Shown here one piece after another: positions 18,501 to 26,884 of a stretch of DNA of 64,000 nucleotides (position 1 is its first letter; each line of letters opens with the position of its first letter). A program made the position numbers and the translations under genes. The stretch lies in assembly GCA_051278195.1 (NCBI GenBank), contig JBNMQM010000013.1:17270-81269 (forward strand). The letters run 5' to 3'. The notes below the pieces were generated by a model. That model did no database searches and was not told the DNA's origin. It saw only the letters and a program-made list of their open reading frames with translations. Origin of the DNA: JAHRVQ01 sp051278195 (GTDB lineage: Bacteria > Pseudomonadota > Gammaproteobacteria > Pseudomonadales > Azotimanducaceae).

Positions 18501-21500
18501 ACGTTCTCATCATCACCGGGCTCACGGTCACTGGCAATACTGGCGGGATAACACAGTCCGGTACGAGCCTTACAATAGACCCACAGCTTTACCAATCTTT
18601 ACCTGCCGGTGCTAGCGAAGTCGTCACCTATAGTTATTCGATAGAAGACGGCAGAGGTGGCACAATTTCGCAGACCGCGACCATTACCGTCACGCAAAAT
18701 AACGCGGCACCCGTGGTCGCAACACCCCTGATATTGAGCCTTTCACAAGCAGACTCGCCCACTAGCCTGGACTTACTAAACGGTGCAACGGATGCAAATG
18801 GGGACGTTCTCATCATCACCGGGCTCACGGTCACTGGCAACACTGGCGGGATAACACAGTCCGGTACGAGCCTTACAATAGACCCACTGCTTTACCAATC
18901 TTTACCTGCCGGTGCTAGCGAAGTCGTCACCTATAGTTATTCGATAGAAGACGGCAGAGGTGGCACAATTTCGCAGACCGCAACCATCACGATTAACGGG
19001 TTGAATGACGCACCGGTTGCTATTGCTGATACCAATACGATTGATGAAGATGGCACTTTAGTTGTGCCAGCCACAAGCGGCGTGCTGATAAACGACACCG
19101 ATGTGGACACCGGCGCGACTCGAACGATAACCGCGGTACAGGGTCTCACGACAAATGTCGGGACAGCGGTGACCCTAGCATCTGGCTCCGTGTTAACGCT
19201 CAATGCGGATGGTAGTTACGAATTTGCACCGGGACAAGAGCTCTCACTTGGGCAATCGGCGACTGATTCTGTGACCTTCTCTGTCACCGATGATCAGGGT
19301 GCCACGGTGGCCGATTCACTCTTGATCACAGTGACGGGTAACAACGATCTACCGAGCATATCACCAAGTTTTTTCGGAACGCTAGAATCGCAAACTTTGA
19401 TCGGTGCTGACAGCTTACTGGTGAACGGTTTTGATCCAGACCCGCTTGATGTGATCGCTTTTGCTAGTGCATCAATTGACGGTGTCACCGTGCTCGCGAA
19501 CACACCGACCCTGCTCAATTCTGGCGCGACAGTCACGATCGATAGCGCTGGGGTTGTGAATTACGATCCCAGTAATTCTAGATTTTTTCGCGGCCTAGAT
19601 GAGGGGGACTTCAATACCGAAGATTTCGTGTTCATCATTAATGACGGCCAGGGCGGCACAGCCACCACCAATTTCAGTATCGGCATAGGTGGCGAATCGT
19701 CGCCTGAGCTGCTCATTTTCAGCCACGATGACGCCCTATTCATCGAACCAGGGTTGGACATCGTTGGCGACACTACATTAAATCTACAAGGCGCCCGAAT
19801 CACGGTTGACCCCGATGAATACCAGGACTTTTCTCTGCTGACGGTCGCAGATACCGGACCGAACGTCGTAAGCGCTGTAACAAACTTCGCTGCGCTGACA
19901 GCTAACGCTCTACAGATCGATCGGGACTTCTTTGCTTTTACCGAAAACCGCTTCGCGGTCGATGACCGAATCGCGACCGTGACCATCGAAGGCTTGCTAA
20001 ACGAAGTCAACGACAATGCTGATGCTTTTGTAGTCAATGCCAATTCCGGCGAAACACTCATTATTGACATCGATGGCGCCTCACAACAGGGACTTTCGGA
20101 CAGTCCAGTCGAAGTTACATTATTCGATTCCGCCGGAAATCTACTCGTCACTCAAACTATCGGTAACCAATTCGACATTGGGTCACTGGATACACTCGAT
20201 CCAATCTTTACTTTTACCGCCACCGCCAGTGACAGCTATTTCATCATTGTGTCATCACAAAACACATTACTCGGTCCCACGACGTTTGATCCTGGCTTGG
20301 CAAGCACCTCGGACTACACACTGCAGCTATCGCTCGACACATTGCAGCCTGGTGAGTTTTTCGGCAACGACATCACCATCATCGATGAAACAGAAATAGA
20401 AGCCACCCAGGTAATCGGCGACATATTGTCAGATTTTGATTCCGCCTTTGAATTAGCCAGAGATAGTTTCAAGACCGCCCCTAATCAATTAGTAGAAAAT
20501 TCAACCAGCGTCTCTACTGTGACCATCCTCGGCGAACTTCGTGCTTTGGACGGCTCCGACATCGTCAAGGTATTTCTAAATGGCGGCGAAACACTATCGC
20601 TAGATTTTGATCTAACTAATCTGGGTGGTTCTGGTTTTGTCGACGCCTTGCCGATTCAAGCAACTTTCTTCGACGCAACGGGAACCTCTATATCCGTCAA
20701 TACCACATTCACGACCGATGCGGGGTCACCCACTAGCGAAATTTTCTATACCTTCACGGCACCCACAGCTGGCGAATACTATATTGAACTCGAAGCAGCG
20801 GCTGGAGATGACCAGACTGGCGACTATATCGCTCACTTCTCGATTGACGTGATCAATTTGGGGGGCACGGGCACCACTATTCTGAATGAACGGGAATTTG
20901 GCTCGCCGGAATTTCGACCGGTAATCGAAGATTTTAATTTCAGCATTGACGCTGATTTCGGCATCAACGCCTTCATCAATGATATCGGCGACGTCTTGCT
21001 GTTTGGGGAAACAACGCCTGCTAACTACGAACTGATTCTGCAGAGCTTTGCCTTCGAGGGTTTGCTGAGCGATCCGAACGATAGAAATCGAGTGAGTTTT
21101 TCTGCCTTTGATAACAACGGCGACGAATTCAATATCACTTCCCGGGACGTCAACAGCGTTTCCACCGAGGTTCAGATCGCAGATATCATCAATGGTAATG
21201 GCGATGACGGCGCTCTACTATCAGGTGTATTTAATACTGGATCGATTCAAGGCAACTTAATACAGTCTGGAGATTTTAACGGTGATGGTTTCGATGACCT
21301 CCTCGTCTCCGATAGAGTTAATAGCTATACCTCAACGCTTGTATACGGCGCATCAAATTTGCCGAGTGATTTGTCCTTTGCAACCCAAGCCGCCATTAAC
21401 GTTGCCACAACAGGGCCCATGGGACCAAGAACCAATACCAACGTTTATAGTATTGGCTTCGCTGGTGATTTCAACGGTGATGGCTTTGACGACTTTATTG

Positions 21501-24500
21501 TCAATTTTAGCTTTACCGAAAACTATGGCTCGATGCTTCCACGTGGCGGCACTGCCATTGTTTTTGGCGCCGCGGGCCCTAGTGGCGGTATTAATCTCGC
21601 ACCCGCGACAACAGTACTGACCGACATGATCGTGTTTGAAGTAAACTACGGCGTCACCCCTCTTGGTGATATAGATGGCGACGGGTTCGACGATATCGGA
21701 GTCTTGACTTATACCGGCAGCCCTTATATCCACGAGATTATCTTCGGCCAAGATCCCGCCAATTTTACCTCAGATGTCAACGCCTATGGCCGCGTTGATC
21801 CTTTCTCGCTAGGGGCCGCTGTCGATAAGATCGCCGTCAGTCGCACAGTCAATTTCCCCCTGTCTACGAGTATCGGCCAGACCTATAGCGGCACTTACAA
21901 TATTGTAACTGTTGTGCCTGTTGGGGATACCAACGGGGATGGTTTTGATGATCTGTTACTGGGTTTTGACAACTACAATGAGAGCTTCAGCTATTTATTA
22001 TTCGGCGGCACCCAGGCCGATATCGAGGTGCTCGCCAATCAAAATTTTAACGGGACGCTCGACAGTCAAGAACTTTTCAGCGACACCGGCATCTTCTTGC
22101 TCGCCAATCAAAACAACCCGTTCAACAACAGCGAGAATATTGAATTTATCAATAGTTACGGCCCCGGCGACGGCAGCCCCCTACAACCTCTGGGCGACAT
22201 CAACGGTGACGGCTTTACAGATCTTCTGTTCAACCTCGTTCCGTCGAGTACTATGTACGGCAAGTATCTTGCCAATGTAGGATCCGTTGTGGTGTTCGGG
22301 GGGCCTGGCCTAGACGACTTTGCTGGCGATCTTGGTCAACCTGGATTAACGCTTGCTGACGTCATCGATGATGGTGGTGCGCACGGCTTCCGCATCACCT
22401 CCTCTGAATTGCAGGATTCGGTTTTGCCGAAAAACCTCATTCTTACAACAGTTGAAAACGTCGGAGATATCAACGGTGACGGTTTTGACGATCTGCTGAT
22501 TTCATCAAAAGTAGCGCGGGGCTATGGCGACGATCAACAGACTCTTAAGGAGATTGTTGCTGACCCTGTAATTCTCTACGGCGGACCGAGCCTAAACAAC
22601 ACAGGCGGCATTGTTGATGTATCTCAACTCGGCAGTGATGAAGGGTTTTCATTGAGAGATGGATTTCAAGCCTACGGTGGCGCTAAAGACTCGCTTGACT
22701 CCATCGGTGATATCAACGGCGACGGTTTTAACGATTTCTCATTGCGCGGCAGTGACCTCGCAGGCGGCATACCTGGCTATGCCAGTATTTACTCGCAATT
22801 GAATCAAGGCACACTGGTTGTGCTAGGCGGCGGCGGTATCGGCACACCTGATAATGCCTTCACCGGCAGTAGCTCGGACGATCAATTTTCCGCGTTCCCA
22901 GGTAGCCAAATTGTCCGCATGGGTGCCGGCGACGATCTGATCATTTATGACCCAGCCGATACTCTGGTCGATGGCGGCAGCGGCAGTGACGGGATCATTG
23001 CTGATGGCACCATTCCACAAATAGACATCACGGGCACCACCAACCTTAGCCGTATCGAAGCCGTCGACCTAGGCGGATTCGGCAATACATTGGTGCTCGA
23101 TGCAAGCAGCATCATAGAGCTGAGCGACAGCAATTCGCTGACGATTAGTGGTTCAGGCACAGACTCCGTGGTCACGACAGACACGGGCTGGATATCGCTA
23201 GGGTCAAGCGGCGGTTTCGATATTTATGAAAACGGCGCAGCAAGCCTGATTATTGATCAGAACATTACCAACGAGACCGTGAACGTCACCTTGGGCGGTA
23301 TCGATCAAAGCCTGACAACCCGAGTCTCGACGAATACCTCCATCAATATAACCTTGGCTGACGCCTCTAGCGCGCTGACAGAAGTTAATGGCGGCGGCTT
23401 CACGCTCAATATCCCCGTCACGCTCGATAGCGGAGCCACCCTCACTGTGACAGCGGTCAGCCTAGGAAACGCCACGGTCGTTTACGATCCAGGCAGCGCT
23501 TTCAAATTCTTAGAGAGTGGCGAAGTTGCTCTGGATCAGTTTACCTTTACCTCGGATAATGGTTCAGGATTTGAGGTCAACACGTACAGGCTTAACGTCG
23601 AGGACCCAATACTCGACCCAATCAATATCGTATTTGGTACACCGCAAGCCTACACCGGCGGTTTGTTTGTGCCCTTGTTCGACCCTGCTATTTCGGTGAC
23701 GGACGTCGATTCGCCATTCGCGACCAGTGTATCGGTTAATCTAGACAATACGTCCACCGCGACCACAGCGGGCTATCTTAGTATCGACCCAGACCTGGAC
23801 CCGAACTTCAACTTCGTCGTTACCAGTGGCCTCACCTTCCAAGATTTGGTCCAGCTAAACGACTACAACGGCCAAAATGTTACCACCAGCCAGATAGAAG
23901 AATTCCTGCAAGCGATTCGATACATACCGAGCGATTTAGACCCAGCTGCAGCAACCTTTTTTGTTTCTATTGCCCAAGCAGATACAACAGAGACTTTTAC
24001 CACGACAGTGAACACATCGCTGACACCCGACGCCACTACCATCGCCCCGGGCAACTGGAATACACCTGGCATTTGGGCTTCAGGCGCAGTGCCGCTGGCC
24101 ACCGATGAGGTGGTGTTTACTGGCGACGTTGGCGACACTATCGACATTGTCGTACCGACCACGGTCGGCGCCCTGTACTTGAACAACGAGGCCACCCAAC
24201 TCAATGTGAAAAGCGATTTCACCATCGCTGGCGAGCTATTTATCACCACACCCCTCTCAAGTGCTATCACTATAGATGCCGGTGCGGGACCAGTTTCGCT
24301 GACGGCTGATACCATCACTCTAGAAAAAAACAATATCCTGACGACACCCGCTAGCGCGGTACTTAGCCTCACCGGCAGCAACGCGATCACAATCACGGCC
24401 AACACCATGCTCGAGGCGAACGGCAGCATTTTCGCGGATATCGGCACCACGGTTACCGTTGAAACTCCTCTTGCTGATTTATCCGATGCGTTTATTGCAC

Positions 24501-26884
24501 TCGGAGCAATGCCGACGGACACGATGACGACGACGATTACGTTTAGTAATCCCGGCGATCGCATCGCGATTAATCTGGGCACATTCACGACGTTCATCGG
24601 TGCAGATATTCATTCTATTATCTTCGACAATGCTGATATCAATCTGACTAGCCACTTTATACTGGCGGCACCTGACCCAACGATTGGATTTGATGCGGCG
24701 GGCCTAAACCTAACCGGATCTGCCACCATTGGTGGCGCATTTATATTTGGAACAGCGCGGTCAGACTTTGTGCTAGATAACGATACGGTTCTTAGCGACG
24801 CGACCTTTTTAAACTTTGGCACGACCACAGTCAAAAATAATTCCGATTTCTTCGGGGCCACCGCCAATGGCGGATTGCTCGATTTTGCCGGCGGTAGTAC
24901 CACGATCGACAACGTCTTTGAGAATGCAGAACCTGGCGCGATTGCGCTACGAACAGACACAATGCTACCGACATCGATCACGATCACCGCCAATAACGAA
25001 TTAACCAACCTTGGTGTAATTGGCGTTGAGAATGTGGGCCAGACGATCACCGGTAGCGTCAACAACCGTGGTGTCATCGCCATCGACCCTGGCGCCAGCC
25101 TGACGATTGAGAATGCCGCCAGCTTACTGACACTTGCCGGTGGTGAGGTATTCCTTGCCGATAATACTGCCGTGCTCATCGTCAATGATGGCCACGTGGT
25201 CATCGACAATGACACCTTCTTCACCAATGGCGTGAACGGTACGAATGTTATTCTTAGCGCCACCACTGACGTGGTTAACGGTGCGGCGGCGCTGTTTGTC
25301 GATACTGCTATGGATGAAGAAGGTTTAATACTTCGTGGTGGCTTTACGCTTGGGCCAAACTCACTGGATGTGCTAGTCAATCTAGGCACGCTCGATCAAG
25401 CACTCAGTTTATTCACCCTAGATTTTGGCGGGCGTGTTGAATTCATTGATGAATCTTCCTGGAATGTCGATCTCGATACTGCGGCTAACAGAGATCATTT
25501 AATCTTTGAAGAAGTCCAGCTTGATGGGCAAATCAGACCAAGGTTCCCCTTAGGCAATACGTTCACCGCCGGCGACAGTTTTGTGATTTTGTCTGCTTTA
25601 AGCATGATGGGCTCGTTCAGCTATTTAGAAAGCCTCGTTGATGCCACCAGCGAATTACCGTTCTTTCAAACCCCGGGCGTCATCGATAACACTGCCGGGT
25701 CTGGTCTCGTGGGCAACGTGGTGTACGATTTTACCCCAGGCGCATCGACCGTAACGTTTGAAGTCGTCGGGGTCACACAAGATTCGCTAAGCAATAGTAG
25801 CAACCCTATTTTTGTTGCCACTGCAGGGCTCGACGTGATTCTGGGCAGCGGCACTGGCAACGATTATCAGGGCATCGGCGCTGGTGACATCGTCGTCGAT
25901 CAGAACGGGTCGTTTGAAACGTTCCGGGTAACAGCCTTAGATTTTTCCAGAATTGCCGCGGTTGAAAGCGGTACTAATCGACTATCGCTAGAAGCGCCAG
26001 GCACATTCGATTTTACGACCCTGCCCGGCACTGCCCTAGAAAATATCAATCAACTGGTCTTTCAGGACGGTACCGTGCAAACCGTCATTCTAGATGACAT
26101 CGCCATTTCTAATCTGATGGACGAACAACTTTTCAATGGCCCTTTGCAGATTATTAGCAACAATAATGAAGGCGATAAGGTTCAGCTATTTGGCGACTTT
26201 TTCCAGGGTAACGTATCCACCAGCGTCGAGTATTTCAGCAAACATGCTAGCCTGGTAGTTAGTGACACTATTCTTGTTGAAGTGTTCCGCTCCGATGCGA
26301 CCACCGCGTTCTATGGCACTTCAATGGCCGATACGCTTATAGGTACTGGAGGCGACGACTTTATCGATGCTGGCGCTGGTAACGACACCGTTGACGCGCA
26401 AGGCGGCAACGACGAAATCATCTTTGACTTGATGGACACCGGTCTCATTGATGGCGGTAGTGAGGTTGATACTCTAAATCTCGATGGCGGTATGCTGGAT
26501 TTATCCACCGTGAACAACCTAGTGAACTTTGAAAAAATCGATGCTTCAGGTGCTCAGCTGACCATTTTATTCACTGACTTGTTTACTGATTTGCTTACTA
26601 CCGATAACTTCCTTGAGCCTGGCGCCATTGATGTATTCAGCACGGACCCATCTTTTGGGGACCATCAATTGCTTTTGGACGGCTCCTCCGCTTCCTCGTT
26701 GGTGATTCAGGGGATCGATTTACTCCTAGACCCTGATCCTGTCTCCAGCCTGCTTACTGCCGGTGTGACCGTCGGCGCGGCTTTAGAGATTGAGGGCAAC
26801 GATGTGCTGCCGCTGACAATGGGTGATGTCACGATCTTCCTCACCGATGATCTTTTGATTACGCCACCACCGGTGATCTCTTAG
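15542..26884 (+). CDS. giant FecR/cadherin-like/FG-GAP/RTX surface protein
   Basis: A 3780-residue multidomain protein. In order: a start module with D-L-V-I-T-G-P-N-G-Q and Y-F-A (1-95) typical of FecR-containing adhesins; a FecR domain (about 100-260, T-A-V-I-G-I-R-G-S-E); an acidic and A-D-G-S-S-S linker (275-485); cadherin/VCBS-like Ig domains (about 540-1390), two nearly identical; two pre-peptidase-C-like beta domains (1440-1790); seven FG-GAP repeats of G-D-x-N-G-D-G-F-D-D form (1907-2407), as in the integrin alpha propeller; an RTX-like stretch near 2440-2485; a long beta-helix-like region (2830-3350); and a final RTX block (T-G-G-D-D-F-I-D-A-G-A-G-N-D, about 3600). There is no Sec signal; type I secretion is inferred. 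The TTG start follows AAAGG. Likely a calcium-dependent adhesin. Confidence 0.88.
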   Translation: MGSGKTSDTFNSDQPVHLIDNPELLLRGDFSRDGFDLVITGPNGQFAVIADYFAFDPPPNLMLPNGAGFSPELVQSLLHDVFDDALYAGPAGGAAQIAIGKVAFVIGQVIRKGANGDEVLQRGDTLFKGDEIEVVGAGRLLARMKDGTTFRLGQDARAVLTDFEYSESAKVGNFEATVIRGGFSYKSGAISKFANGGDHSKISTPTAVIGIRGSELDGTVSSSGETIVIHKSGILTITDINGNNPVELTVPGNTSVIVLNGNPSFTPQASPAQQQTVEQSLPPKDSAEDEAAQEAEQEATEETAAEETAAEEASTEDASTDDTTDSSDGADDSTGEDEPAADEDAPDGETDETVEDDATEDPDDADTDPAGEDSDAATDGDGAGESSPDADGADGADGSSSADGSDSADGADGSSSADGADGSSSADGADGADGSSSADDSSSADGSSSADGSSSADGSSSADGSSSADGSSSADGSSSADGSSLISEPTLGDAGGSIGTPTGTTVPAGPAPTSGDNSNSTPAPTTDAPVAVEPTPEVLPVPNSPPIALDDSYTIDENTILIVPAVTGILSNDTDPDSGSNLTVTGATVTSSDQTPIAIQADGSFDFLTTSSPGIDALTTGETLTSQFTYVVTDSLGLTSSATVTITVLGVNDAPVAGTDSASVLEASLTNILPLTNDVDPEGDTLSVVTAVATAGTVTVSADGTSIDYLAPNTLSEGQVTQETITYTVSDGNTSSTGTVTIGITGQNDPPVIIPNSGTPVTINPGGGQVDITDAVLSTISDDSTGLTISAIDTSGTLGTVVLGSVLYDAGTAFDFLNVNETFSDVFGFTVVDTQGLTTLGNFSLTVSGIADAPVVAGPLSVNVLDNETPSTLDLLTGATDIDITDVLSVTNLAITGDQTGISVVGTVINITPANYTFAPGVTSSTINISYNVTDTTGLTAAQTATITVTQSNATPVVAAPLILSLSREDSPTSLNLLNGATDADGDVLIITGLTVTGNTGGITQSGTSLTIDPQLYQSLPAGASEVVTYSYSIEDGRGGTISQTATITVTQNNAAPVVATPLILSLSQADSPTSLDLLNGATDANGDVLIITGLTVTGNTGGITQSGTSLTIDPLLYQSLPAGASEVVTYSYSIEDGRGGTISQTATITINGLNDAPVAIADTNTIDEDGTLVVPATSGVLINDTDVDTGATRTITAVQGLTTNVGTAVTLASGSVLTLNADGSYEFAPGQELSLGQSATDSVTFSVTDDQGATVADSLLITVTGNNDLPSISPSFFGTLESQTLIGADSLLVNGFDPDPLDVIAFASASIDGVTVLANTPTLLNSGATVTIDSAGVVNYDPSNSRFFRGLDEGDFNTEDFVFIINDGQGGTATTNFSIGIGGESSPELLIFSHDDALFIEPGLDIVGDTTLNLQGARITVDPDEYQDFSLLTVADTGPNVVSAVTNFAALTANALQIDRDFFAFTENRFAVDDRIATVTIEGLLNEVNDNADAFVVNANSGETLIIDIDGASQQGLSDSPVEVTLFDSAGNLLVTQTIGNQFDIGSLDTLDPIFTFTATASDSYFIIVSSQNTLLGPTTFDPGLASTSDYTLQLSLDTLQPGEFFGNDITIIDETEIEATQVIGDILSDFDSAFELARDSFKTAPNQLVENSTSVSTVTILGELRALDGSDIVKVFLNGGETLSLDFDLTNLGGSGFVDALPIQATFFDATGTSISVNTTFTTDAGSPTSEIFYTFTAPTAGEYYIELEAAAGDDQTGDYIAHFSIDVINLGGTGTTILNEREFGSPEFRPVIEDFNFSIDADFGINAFINDIGDVLLFGETTPANYELILQSFAFEGLLSDPNDRNRVSFSAFDNNGDEFNITSRDVNSVSTEVQIADIINGNGDDGALLSGVFNTGSIQGNLIQSGDFNGDGFDDLLVSDRVNSYTSTLVYGASNLPSDLSFATQAAINVATTGPMGPRTNTNVYSIGFAGDFNGDGFDDFIVNFSFTENYGSMLPRGGTAIVFGAAGPSGGINLAPATTVLTDMIVFEVNYGVTPLGDIDGDGFDDIGVLTYTGSPYIHEIIFGQDPANFTSDVNAYGRVDPFSLGAAVDKIAVSRTVNFPLSTSIGQTYSGTYNIVTVVPVGDTNGDGFDDLLLGFDNYNESFSYLLFGGTQADIEVLANQNFNGTLDSQELFSDTGIFLLANQNNPFNNSENIEFINSYGPGDGSPLQPLGDINGDGFTDLLFNLVPSSTMYGKYLANVGSVVVFGGPGLDDFAGDLGQPGLTLADVIDDGGAHGFRITSSELQDSVLPKNLILTTVENVGDINGDGFDDLLISSKVARGYGDDQQTLKEIVADPVILYGGPSLNNTGGIVDVSQLGSDEGFSLRDGFQAYGGAKDSLDSIGDINGDGFNDFSLRGSDLAGGIPGYASIYSQLNQGTLVVLGGGGIGTPDNAFTGSSSDDQFSAFPGSQIVRMGAGDDLIIYDPADTLVDGGSGSDGIIADGTIPQIDITGTTNLSRIEAVDLGGFGNTLVLDASSIIELSDSNSLTISGSGTDSVVTTDTGWISLGSSGGFDIYENGAASLIIDQNITNETVNVTLGGIDQSLTTRVSTNTSINITLADASSALTEVNGGGFTLNIPVTLDSGATLTVTAVSLGNATVVYDPGSAFKFLESGEVALDQFTFTSDNGSGFEVNTYRLNVEDPILDPINIVFGTPQAYTGGLFVPLFDPAISVTDVDSPFATSVSVNLDNTSTATTAGYLSIDPDLDPNFNFVVTSGLTFQDLVQLNDYNGQNVTTSQIEEFLQAIRYIPSDLDPAAATFFVSIAQADTTETFTTTVNTSLTPDATTIAPGNWNTPGIWASGAVPLATDEVVFTGDVGDTIDIVVPTTVGALYLNNEATQLNVKSDFTIAGELFITTPLSSAITIDAGAGPVSLTADTITLEKNNILTTPASAVLSLTGSNAITITANTMLEANGSIFADIGTTVTVETPLADLSDAFIALGAMPTDTMTTTITFSNPGDRIAINLGTFTTFIGADIHSIIFDNADINLTSHFILAAPDPTIGFDAAGLNLTGSATIGGAFIFGTARSDFVLDNDTVLSDATFLNFGTTTVKNNSDFFGATANGGLLDFAGGSTTIDNVFENAEPGAIALRTDTMLPTSITITANNELTNLGVIGVENVGQTITGSVNNRGVIAIDPGASLTIENAASLLTLAGGEVFLADNTAVLIVNDGHVVIDNDTFFTNGVNGTNVILSATTDVVNGAAALFVDTAMDEEGLILRGGFTLGPNSLDVLVNLGTLDQALSLFTLDFGGRVEFIDESSWNVDLDTAANRDHLIFEEVQLDGQIRPRFPLGNTFTAGDSFVILSALSMMGSFSYLESLVDATSELPFFQTPGVIDNTAGSGLVGNVVYDFTPGASTVTFEVVGVTQDSLSNSSNPIFVATAGLDVILGSGTGNDYQGIGAGDIVVDQNGSFETFRVTALDFSRIAAVESGTNRLSLEAPGTFDFTTLPGTALENINQLVFQDGTVQTVILDDIAISNLMDEQLFNGPLQIISNNNEGDKVQLFGDFFQGNVSTSVEYFSKHASLVVSDTILVEVFRSDATTAFYGTSMADTLIGTGGDDFIDAGAGNDTVDAQGGNDEIIFDLMDTGLIDGGSEVDTLNLDGGMLDLSTVNNLVNFEKIDASGAQLTILFTDLFTDLLTTDNFLEPGAIDVFSTDPSFGDHQLLLDGSSASSLVIQGIDLLLDPDPVSSLLTAGVTVGAALEIEGNDVLPLTMGDVTIFLTDDLLITPPPVIS
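16733..16990 (+). repeat. 18-bp coding repeat (A-D-G-S-S-S) in the adhesin linker
   Basis: A run of 18-base units reading GCTGATGGCTCTAGTTCC, with shorter GCTGATGGC insertions, encodes Ala-Asp-Gly-Ser-Ser-Ser repeats. The last seven or so copies are essentially identical at DNA level, so the array can expand or contract in frame and alter the length of the flexible, acidic linker between the FecR and Ig-like parts. Confidence 0.88.
18367..18972 (+). repeat. 303-bp tandem duplication of an Ig-like domain
   Basis: Two units of exactly 303 bases (101 residues), 18367-18669 and 18670-18972, differ at only a few positions such as R-E-D versus Q-A-D and D-A-D-G-D versus D-A-N-G-D. The next domain starts with the same GCAGACCGC at 18973. 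High DNA identity against diverged neighbours points to a recent duplication of one cadherin-like domain. Confidence 0.88.

Noticed and set aside
23863..25389. Two long minus-strand open frames (244 and 259 codons) opposite the adhesin
   Set aside because: They lie inside a continuous 3780-codon gene, have no recognisable motifs and arise from its codon bias.
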